Source: an uncultured Methylobacter sp.
GTDB lineage: Bacteria > Pseudomonadota > Gammaproteobacteria > Methylococcales > Methylomonadaceae
Direction of reading: 5' to 3'
DNA length: 64,000 nt
Assembly: GCA_903832775.1 (NCBI GenBank)
Contig: CAILCX010000176.1
Coordinates: forward strand, 27,476-91,475
The notes under the pieces are model-generated. The model made no database searches and had not been told where the DNA came from. It saw nothing but the letters and a program-made list of their open reading frames with translations. The translations under genes and the position numbers were made by a program. This document shows, piece by piece, positions 57,561 through 64,000 of the stretch (positions within the stretch are counted from its first letter, which is position 1; every line of letters starts with the position of its first letter).

Positions 57561-57947
57561 CTACTTTTTAATAAAGTAATAATAGCCGCCAAATTTACCT
57601 TTTAAGGTCATATTCTTATCAGCTATTTCTATCAAAGAAAATATATCAAATCGGCTATTACCCAGCAGTGCGATTTTTAATTTTCCATCTTCAATTTCGT
57701 AATTTACTGGTGGTTGATCATAGTATTTACCATCACGAGGAATATGTAAAATCGTTACTTTGCCATCTTTAAATATCCAGGTATCTTCCCTTTTGACGGC
57801 GTCTTTATCATTTAATGAATTTTTGCTGGATTCAAGCTTCCAGGTTCCTTCTACTTCAGTTGCGGATTTCAGGGTAATATCAGCACTAACAACGCCAGTA
57901 AATACAAATGTGAGCAAAAAAAGGGTGGCAATATTTAGTTTTTTCAT
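57561..57947 (-). CDS. Small exported lipocalin-like protein
   Basis: The 128-residue protein has a signal peptide (ending about VVSA-DI), then EVEGTWKLESSKNSL and WIFKDGKVTIL, a beta-rich pattern like short lipocalin-type domains, although I cannot name the family. The shorter ATG at 57947 is chosen because it begins the signal peptide directly and has a GAGA 10 nt upstream. Function unknown. Confidence 0.6.
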   Translation of the reverse strand: MKKLNIATLFLLTFVFTGVVSADITLKSATEVEGTWKLESSKNSLNDKDAVKREDTWIFKDGKVTILHIPRDGKYYDQPPVNYEIEDGKLKIALLGNSRFDIFSLIEIADKNMTLKGKFGGYYYFIKK

Positions 57948-58120
57948 TTTAAGGGTTCTCTTTATTAAAGGTATGGGCTCATCATTCGGCACAAAGACTG
58001 TGAGGAACTAATGTAATTTATATCGTGTGTCGAGTAAGTCATCCCCAGTTCAAATATAACTAAAAAGTGTTGATCAAAACTTCGGCATCACCGATGATTA
58101 TGCGCTGGAATGAGGTTAAC

Positions 58121-58164
58121 AAACAGCGCTTTATTTTGTAGTGAGTTTAGGCGCTGTTTTTTTT
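58121..58164. terminator. Intrinsic terminator downstream of rnhA
   Basis: AAACAGCGC (58121-58129) and GCGCTGTTT (58151-58159) form a 9-bp stem with a 21-nt loop. On the plus strand it runs into T8, and on the minus strand it is followed by TTTGTT. It likely ends rnhA transcription on the minus strand, and the plus-side T-run is also strong. Confidence 0.6.
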
Positions 58165-58179
58165 AATGTTAGCTAAGCG

Positions 58180-58635
58180 TCAAGATAATGCTAATGCGTT
58201 CTTTAATGACCCGATACCCAGATTAGCCAGTTCGTCTGCACGGTCGTTGTTCTTATCGCCGGAATGTCCTTTTACCCAGGTCCACTCAATATCATGGCGT
58301 TGTATGGCGTCATCCAGTCTGCGCCATAAGTCTTCATTTTTGACGGGAGTTCTGGAGGCGGTTTTCCAGCCGCGTTTTTTCCAGTTAATCATCCATTCGG
58401 TTATACCTTGCAGGACATATTTTGAATCAGTATGTAGCATGATTGCACAAGGTTTTGTTAAGGCTTCAAGGGCCTGAATTGCCGCCATTAATTCCATCCG
58501 GTTGTTAGTGGTGTCAGGATCGCCACCGAAGAGTTCTTTAACGATACCTTTATAGCTGAGCATTACGCCCCAGCCGCCGGGTCCAGGGTTGCCTTTGCAG
58601 GCACCATCGGTATAAATAATAACGAAATCATTCAT
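58180..58635 (-). CDS. rnhA: Ribonuclease HI
   Basis: RNase HI cleaves the RNA strand of RNA:DNA hybrids. The 151-residue protein has catalytic residues D in [15 protein letters not shown] in RMELMAAI, D in HTDSKYV and D in NDRADELA. It overlaps the preceding methyltransferase gene by 8 nt. Near mltD, this pair matches the E. coli mltD-gloB-yafS-rnhA block with gloB missing. Confidence 0.97.
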   Translation of the reverse strand: MNDFVIIYTDGACKGNPGPGGWGVMLSYKGIVKELFGGDPDTTNNRMELMAAIQALEALTKPCAIMLHTDSKYVLQGITEWMINWKKRGWKTASRTPVKNEDLWRRLDDAIQRHDIEWTWVKGHSGDKNNDRADELANLGIGSLKNALALS

Positions 58636-59347
58636 GTCGGTTTATCTGTGTGGTCGGTGTATTCAGTGGGTTTGATAAAATTAAACGGGGGTTTAGTGAG
58701 CTAACCGGTGTAAGGGGAATCAAGTTATATCGGCGTTTGATCGCTTTAATGGCATAGGCGGTTGAGGTGAGCGAGTGGCCACGAGTTATGAATTTTCCGT
58801 GTATAGACTTTACTTTGTCCAGGTAAAACTCGGATGAAACCGTAACCTCAAAATTTAATAATTTTAGCCAGTCAAGAACTCGTGGGCGAGAAATAAAGTG
58901 TCCGCCCCATGAGTCCGCCATTTTTTTATCCCATAAAAACTGGTATCTAACCCATAAACTCCAGGGGTTAAAATTGATTATTAGCAATATGCCTTCAGGT
59001 TTTAAAACTCTCTCTATTTCACGCATGGTTTGAAAGCGAAAGGCATCAAATTCCAATAAATGCGGAATGATGATCATGTCAACACTGTTGCTTTGCAAGG
59101 GAAGGCTGTAAGCTTTTGCCTGGATTTTTTTAGCTTTTGCGCAACCCAGTTTTTTGGCATCAAGTATCGTAAAATTCTTGTATAAAGTGCAGTCGATGAA
59201 GTCACTTTCCCAGCCCAGACCGCCAATCTGCAAAATGGTTTGCTGGCAACTTACGGTAATAGATCTTTGTAAATAGTCTATTTCAAGCTCCTGGAGAAGC
59301 TTGCCTCTGGGCGTTTGATACCAGGCAAATAAAAAATTACGTTTCAT
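58628..59347 (-). CDS. YafS-like class I methyltransferase
   Basis: The 239-residue methyltransferase matches the YafS-type genes next to rnhA. The start [19 protein letters not shown] fits the family. The SAM-binding loop LQIGGLGWE is degenerate compared with the usual GxGxG, while [21 protein letters not shown] and [14 protein letters not shown] are intact. The substrate is unknown. A Pro/Asn-rich tail of about 25 residues extends the C-terminus. Confidence 0.83.
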   Translation of the reverse strand: MKRNFLFAWYQTPRGKLLQELEIDYLQRSITVSCQQTILQIGGLGWESDFIDCTLYKNFTILDAKKLGCAKAKKIQAKAYSLPLQSNSVDMIIIPHLLEFDAFRFQTMREIERVLKPEGILLIINFNPWSLWVRYQFLWDKKMADSWGGHFISRPRVLDWLKLLNFEVTVSSEFYLDKVKSIHGKFITRGHSLTSTAYAIKAIKRRYNLIPLTPVSSLNPRLILSNPLNTPTTQINRHE

Positions 59348-59444
59348 GACTTGATTTTATGCCGATTGACTTTGATGATATTCAATAAAAACAAGGTATA
59401 ATGATAACATTGTAATAATAAACTTTACTCTTAAAAAGGCTTAG

Positions 59445-61148
59445 ATGATGCGCGTTAACTTTAACTGGTCAGTTAAACTTTTATCACTATCGATCTTTTT
59501 CATCATTACAGGTTGCTCAGCAACCTCTAAAGACGGTTTAAATGATAGACCGCCTGAGAGCTCCGAGCTGAATAACGGTTATGTGCGACATGCCCATCAT
59601 GCGTTTGGCACTCAGAAATATAGTGTACCAGCGAAATACAATAATACAGTTTGGGAGCGTTTGCTTTCTTTATATTCGTTGCCCGAGATCGAAAACGAAC
59701 GCATAGATCGCGAGTTAAACTGGTATTTGCGGCATCCGGCTTATCTGGCCAGGGTTCAGCAAAGGGCAGAGCCTTATTTACATATGATACTTGATGAGGT
59801 TGAAGCAAAAAATATCCCCGGCGAACTGGCTTTATTGCCGATAGTTGAGAGTGCCTTTTTACCGGAAGCCTATTCAAAAAGCGATGCCTCCGGACTTTGG
59901 CAATTTATACCGGCGACCGGTCGTTTGTATGGCTTGCAACAAAATGCCTGGTACGACGGTCGTCGAGATGTTTATACTTCAACAAAAGCAGCCACGACTT
60001 TTCTAAAGCAATTGGGGGAGACGTTTGATGGCGATTGGCATCTTGCCTTGGCTTCTTATAATTTCGGGAAAGGCAACGTCAGAAAAGCTATTGAAAAAAA
60101 TGAAAACCTCAATCTTTCAACGGATTACTGGTCTTTGGATTTACCCAAAGAAACCGCGGATTATGTTCCAAGATTGTTGGCAATAGCCAGAATTTTTGCA
60201 AATGCCGAGAAATATAATATTAATTTGCAACACATCCCCAATAAACCTTACTGCGAATTAGTAGATGTTAAATCCCAGTTAGATTTAAACAAGGCTGCTG
60301 AACTGGCTGATACGCCGCTTAATGAGTTTTTAAAATTAAATCCCGGTTTTAATTATTCCAGTACCGCTCCTCAAGGTCCGCATCATCTGTTAATTCCAGT
60401 TGCGAAAGCAAATGCATTTAAACAGAATCTGGCGATGTTGCCCTATGAAGAACGAGTTGATTTAAAGCGTTATCATGCGGAGACTGCGGCTACGAATGCC
60501 GCGATTGCGGCGCAAGCCCGACGTGATGATCCGCCTCCTGTCCCAAGTCAACATAAAGTTAAGGCGGGTGATAGCCTGGTTTCAATTGCGGATAAATACA
60601 ATACAACGCCTCAGTCGATTCGTCAGAGCAACCATCTAAGCAGTAATGCTATTAAGTCTGGTATGCTTCTGAAGTTACCGGCGGTAGCGCAGAAAAATGC
60701 CGACAGCTTATCAGCCACAAAAATGGTTAAAAATAACGCTGTAAACACCCAGATGTATGTGGTTAAAAAAGGTGATACGGTGTGGAATATTTCGCAACGA
60801 TTTGCGGTTAATGAGAAGGAGCTAGCTGAGGCCAATAAAATCTCTTTAAAGACTGCTCTGGTTTCAGGTCAAAAGTTAATGATTAAAGTGGCTAATCAAC
60901 CACCGGCTCTAATTCCACACGCAGTTGCAACTGTTGGAAAACCGTTGTTGAAAGCACCAAATCAAAAGCTGGTAGCATCAATGGCGGCGATACATTCGAT
61001 CAATTACACGGTTAAACAGGGTGATTCACTGGCCCAAATTTCCCGTAAATTTAATGTCTCAATCGCAGATTTGCGTAAATGGAATTCGCCCGAAATAAGT
61101 AATTCACTCACTCCGGGAAAAAAGTTGAAAGTTATTCTTAATACTTGA
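59445..61148 (+). CDS. mltD: Membrane-bound lytic murein transglycosylase D
   Basis: MltD is a lipoprotein that cleaves peptidoglycan. The 567-residue protein has a lipobox (FFIITGCS), an SLT catalytic domain with E in LLPIVESAFLPEAYSKSDASG and GLWQFIPATGR, and three LysM repeats (YKVKAGDSL-like at about 366, YVVKKGDTVW at about 439, YTVKQGDSL at about 523) near the C-terminus. A perfect 13-bp hairpin follows. Confidence 0.95.
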   Translation: MMRVNFNWSVKLLSLSIFFIITGCSATSKDGLNDRPPESSELNNGYVRHAHHAFGTQKYSVPAKYNNTVWERLLSLYSLPEIENERIDRELNWYLRHPAYLARVQQRAEPYLHMILDEVEAKNIPGELALLPIVESAFLPEAYSKSDASGLWQFIPATGRLYGLQQNAWYDGRRDVYTSTKAATTFLKQLGETFDGDWHLALASYNFGKGNVRKAIEKNENLNLSTDYWSLDLPKETADYVPRLLAIARIFANAEKYNINLQHIPNKPYCELVDVKSQLDLNKAAELADTPLNEFLKLNPGFNYSSTAPQGPHHLLIPVAKANAFKQNLAMLPYEERVDLKRYHAETAATNAAIAAQARRDDPPPVPSQHKVKAGDSLVSIADKYNTTPQSIRQSNHLSSNAIKSGMLLKLPAVAQKNADSLSATKMVKNNAVNTQMYVVKKGDTVWNISQRFAVNEKELAEANKISLKTALVSGQKLMIKVANQPPALIPHAVATVGKPLLKAPNQKLVASMAAIHSINYTVKQGDSLAQISRKFNVSIADLRKWNSPEISNSLTPGKKLKVILNT

Positions 61149-61167
61149 GCTAAGGCTATCGCTTAAA

Positions 61168-61201
61168 TAACAACTTAGCTCAAATCGAAGCTAAGTTGTT
61201 A
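61168..61201. terminator. Hairpin between mltD and DUF2780 gene
   Basis: A perfect 13-bp stem (61168-61180 with 61189-61201) has an 8-nt loop. Its right arm ends at the nucleotide before the stop codon of the convergent DUF2780 gene. It is probably bidirectional, though T-runs are weak. Confidence 0.6.
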
Positions 61202-61771
61202 TCAATGCCCAATCAAAGCACTGCTTAGACTATTGACCAAAGCATCATTGCCATGGGCTTTGACATAATCGATAACTACCGGAATAAATTGTTGGATCAT
61301 CGTGGGCGACATGCCCTGTTGCTGGAAAGCAGATGCCACAGACAGTAAACTTCCGGCAGTTCCACCCGAAGCCCCACCCGCCAATGAAGATAAAGTCCCC
61401 GCCAATCCACTGGGTTGTGCCAGCGCAGGAGTCGCAGCTCCCAACATGCCTTGCATACCAGGAACAGATTGCTCCAATTGGGTAAAGGAATCAGCCGACA
61501 TCTTGTTTTTAGCGATCTGAAACAAAGCGCCAGCGCCGCTTTGAGCCTGAGCACCACTAACGCCGGTTTTTTGCATTAGTAATTCTGGTAAACTGCCAGC
61601 AACAAGCTGTTGTACTGGTGGTGTAAGTGGCGCTGGATTATTTGCCTGGCTGTTGGTCTTATTGCCGACTGCATTTAGAAGGTCTTGCCATCCAGCGGCA
61701 TCTGCATTATTGATAGAGACTAAAGAAACAGTCATTGACATGCAGAAAGTAATTATTTTTGTGTTGTGCAT
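61202..61771 (-). CDS. DUF2780 exported protein
   Basis: The 189-residue protein has a signal peptide (to about NNADA-AG), then an Ala/Gln/Gly-rich core with LPELLMQKTGVSGAQAQSG and IAKNKMSADSFTQLEQSVPGM, recognisable as DUF2780 (VcgC/VcgE family). The C-terminus (MSPTMIQQFIPVVIDYVKAHG) is well conserved. Function is unknown. It converges on mltD. Confidence 0.8.
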   Translation of the reverse strand: MHNTKIITFCMSMTVSLVSINNADAAGWQDLLNAVGNKTNSQANNPAPLTPPVQQLVAGSLPELLMQKTGVSGAQAQSGAGALFQIAKNKMSADSFTQLEQSVPGMQGMLGAATPALAQPSGLAGTLSSLAGGASGGTAGSLLSVASAFQQQGMSPTMIQQFIPVVIDYVKAHGNDALVNSLSSALIGH

Positions 61772-61838
61772 AGTTTCCTCGCAATGGAGCTGATGGATTA
61801 GTAAAACTTGATAATACAGGGTAAAGCTTATATTGCAA

Positions 61839-62933
61839 TTAAGAAATATGCGCTAACTGTAAATAACAATCTGACTGCATGTCGATTAATCTGGATACCG
61901 TCCGCTCAAATTCAAACGAGCCCTCGCCATCGGTGTACAGTTCAGATGCGGGCACTTCTGCGGTACAGATCAATTTGACTTTATGTTCGTATAAGGCATC
62001 AATCAGTGTTACAAAGCGTTTAGCCTCATTACACTTTTCTTTAGTCATTTTGGGAATGCCAGCCAATATTACAATGTCGAAGCGGTTGCCTATTTCCAGA
62101 TAATCGGCGGGGCCCAGGGCATTCATACAAAGTTCCTCAAAGGAAGACAATACGACATTGCCATGAATTGCAGATAACACTACCTTTCTACCCAAGACCT
62201 CGATAATGCCTGGTTTAAGCGGGGCAAATTGCGTAAATTCGTTAAAACTTAGCCGCACAAATTTTTCAGCCTGTTCATTTAGCGGGTAGTGATAAGTGGT
62301 TTTTAAGGCATGCAAATGACTGAGCCGATAATCCTGGGCGGCAACCAGTTCTATGACATCGGCTTTTTCTTGCAGCAGCCTGATAAAAGGCAGAAATAAC
62401 TCCCTTTGCAAACCGGCATGATAAAGTTGCTTGGGATGGCAGTTGGAAGTAATCACCACCACGATGCCCAGCTCAAAGAGCCGGTTAAAAAGCCGAACCA
62501 GAATCATCGCATCTGCAATGTCAGAAACATGAAACTCATCAAAACACAGCAGCAGTTCTGAAGCCCTGATATGTTTTGCCAGCGCTAAAATGGCATCGGT
62601 ATTGTTATATTTACGCCATTGATGAATATAGGTATGAACTTCAAGCATAAACGCATGAAAATGGACCCGTCTTTTTTGAGTGATGGGACAGGCTTCATAA
62701 AACAAATCCATTAACATTGATTTGCCTCGCCCAACATGGCCAAAGAGATATAAACTTTGGCAGGTATCGGGTTGTGTTAAAAATAATTTCTGCAGCGTTG
62801 ATTTTTGACTATATTCATGAGCCGAACTCAGCTTATCAAGCAGGATTTGCAATTGCTCCAGTGCAATAATTTGGTTTTCTTCGTACTGAAGTTGTCTTTG
62901 CGCTACCAAAGCGTTATATCGGTTTTTCAGCAA
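61839..62933 (-). CDS. zapE: Cell division protein ZapE (AFG1-like ATPase)
   Basis: ZapE is an AAA+ ATPase that acts at the Z ring in late division. The 364-residue protein has Walker A GHVGRGKSMLMD (about 65-76), Walker B LLCFDEFHVSD and the conserved SNCHPKQLYHAGLQRELFLP block, typical of the ZapE/AFG1 family. Confidence 0.94.
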   Translation of the reverse strand: MLKNRYNALVAQRQLQYEENQIIALEQLQILLDKLSSAHEYSQKSTLQKLFLTQPDTCQSLYLFGHVGRGKSMLMDLFYEACPITQKRRVHFHAFMLEVHTYIHQWRKYNNTDAILALAKHIRASELLLCFDEFHVSDIADAMILVRLFNRLFELGIVVVITSNCHPKQLYHAGLQRELFLPFIRLLQEKADVIELVAAQDYRLSHLHALKTTYHYPLNEQAEKFVRLSFNEFTQFAPLKPGIIEVLGRKVVLSAIHGNVVLSSFEELCMNALGPADYLEIGNRFDIVILAGIPKMTKEKCNEAKRFVTLIDALYEHKVKLICTAEVPASELYTDGEGSFEFERTVSRLIDMQSDCYLQLAHIS

Positions 62934-63151
62934 GTCGGATGCCTAAAGGGTTGTTGTGGGTCATGTTGCACTATAAAGCTAGCCATAAATTATTGATTTT
63001 CACAGTAAATATCGGGGCTTTATATACGCTAAAAGTTCAATGATTATAACCTGTTTTTGCTTGATGAATCTTTAGGAGGTTATAGATTCCGAAGTAGGTA
63101 ATGTGACATGCAGTGCTATGAATTGACTTATTGCCGTAGCTTATGAAGATT
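62934..63151. other. Non-coding region between zapE and the GGDEF gene
   Basis: About 220 nt between two minus-strand genes. It holds the zapE promoter and the 3' end of the cyclase transcript. I see a short inverted repeat GAATCT/AGATTC around 63070 but no convincing terminator or gene. Confidence 0.35.
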
Positions 63152-64000
63152 TTAATGGAACCAGTATATTTGATTGCGCCCCCTGTTTTTAGCCTCATAC
63201 AGAGCATCATCTGCACGCTGCATCACCGCGTCGGTATTAGTGTCATCTTTCATAACACAAACAGCACCTATGCTAACGGTAATCATGATTGATCCCAAAT
63301 CATGGTCAATAACAAGTTCTGCAACTTGTTCGCGTAGGCGCTCTGCAATTATATGGGCATTTTCTTTGTCCGCTCCTGTTAACAAAATAGCAAACTCTTC
63401 CCCGCCAAGGCGCGCAGCAACATCAATAGTACGCGAATTGTTTTTGACAATTTCAGCAAATGCTTTTAGCACAGCATCTCCAGAGGCGTGACCATAGGTA
63501 TCATTTACCTTTTTAAAAAAATCCAAATCCAGCATTAATAACGCAACTGAATAATTGGGTAATCGATCAATTTTCGCTACTTCTTGCGTTAGCCGTTCCA
63601 AAAATATGCGGCGATTAAATAAGCCAGTCAATGGATCTGTATAAGCCATTTTTTGTAGCGTTCTTGTAGTGTGCAGGTAAAAAATACACAAGGTAATTAT
63701 CAATACAAAACCCGATAAAATAAACAGTATACGCATACGGGTGGCCACAGTTTCGGCTGCATGAACCGCATCCAAAGTGCGTTGATCCATCAACTGGTAA
63801 AACTCGCTGATAGGGCGCATGATGTCAGACTTGGCCTGAAAATAGGCCACATCCCGCAACATTAGGCTTGCCTTAAGCTTGTTGGCGTCAGCAGGTGTTG
63901 CAGTGGATTCGACCAATTTCATCGCGGCAAATTCAGTGCTGGTCAATGCATCGGAATTGGCTTTAGCCTGTTCTAGCTTGGTAAATTCTACGTCGGTAAA
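63152..64000 (-). CDS. GGDEF diguanylate cyclase, 5' end beyond window
   Basis: This c-di-GMP synthase is open to the window edge, so its start lies outside. The visible 283 residues have a helical region ending in a membrane helix (RILFILSGFVLIITLCIFYL), then a GGDEF domain starting near DPLTGLFNRRIF. The active site is GGEEF. An inhibitory I-site RTID lies five residues before it, suggesting product feedback. An N-terminal sensor domain likely lies upstream outside the window. Confidence 0.93.
   Translation of the reverse strand, partial: FTDVEFTKLEQAKANSDALTSTEFAAMKLVESTATPADANKLKASLMLRDVAYFQAKSDIMRPISEFYQLMDQRTLDAVHAAETVATRMRILFILSGFVLIITLCIFYLHTTRTLQKMAYTDPLTGLFNRRIFLERLTQEVAKIDRLPNYSVALLMLDLDFFKKVNDTYGHASGDAVLKAFAEIVKNNSRTIDVAARLGGEEFAILLTGADKENAHIIAERLREQVAELVIDHDLGSIMITVSIGAVCVMKDDTNTDAVMQRADDALYEAKNRGRNQIYWFH

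Overview
The window comes from a moderately AT-leaning gammaproteobacterial chromosome. Housekeeping genes read as Gammaproteobacteria (clpA-clpS, mnmA, purB, argA of the fused kinase/GNAT type, hrpA, rnhA beside a YafS-like methyltransferase and mltD, zapE). A hopanoid-type RND exporter (HpnN-like), two SmbP-type metal-binding proteins, a carboxynorspermidine decarboxylase and an MtrA/MtrB multihaem conduit suggest a Methylococcales methanotroph, Methylobacter-like. That placement is inference: no methane or methanol oxidation gene lies in the window. I see no prophage, IS element, CRISPR array, rRNA or tRNA.

Layout. 1-9 kb: polyphosphate kinase and peptide deformylase (overlapping), infA, then clpS-clpA on the minus strand, and nudJ-mnmA-purB. 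9-13 kb: two divergent small His-containing SmbP-like periplasmic proteins flank an APH/P-loop kinase fusion and rlmA. 13-21 kb: a DUF1348 protein and nspC, then a redox block: monohaem cytochrome c, decahaem MtrA/DmsE-like cytochrome, MtrB/PioB-like outer-membrane barrel, a 52-bp near-perfect palindrome, and a membrane-anchored monohaem cytochrome. A type II toxin-antitoxin pair and a UbiE-like methyltransferase follow. 21-33 kb: ispG, a phosphoesterase, a NudF-sorbosone dehydrogenase-like pair, htpX, DUF2835-DUF445-esterase, galU, and the hpnN-like/apbE pair. 33-39 kb is accessory: an SbmA-type ABC protein with every catalytic NBD motif altered, a GH5 beta-glucanase-like enzyme, a small membrane protein, and a secreted zinc metalloprotease of unusual architecture. 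39-53 kb: EamA exporter, DUF6398, hemF (with a G12 tract inside the coding sequence), argD-argF, an SH3 protein, ilvD, argA, cpdA, rppH, a HAD phosphatase, cysM, ylqF and yfbR. 53-64 kb: hrpA, a small exported protein, rnhA plus methyltransferase, mltD, DUF2780, zapE, and a diguanylate cyclase cut by the window edge.

How they work together. The main functional module is 14.9-21.1 kb. The decahaem cytochrome and its barrel should carry electrons across the outer membrane. The small cytochrome c could be a soluble periplasmic carrier, and the four-helix membrane cytochrome could be the inner-membrane partner. No MtrC-like surface cytochrome is present, so the set resembles two-component MtoAB/PioAB conduits more than the full Shewanella MtrCAB. 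Arginine genes (argA, argD, argF) are near each other but not in one operon.

Local DNA features worth checking are the G12 tract in hemF, heptanucleotide tandem repeats ending 6-7 nt before the start codons of ilvD and cysM, and several strong hairpins between convergent genes.
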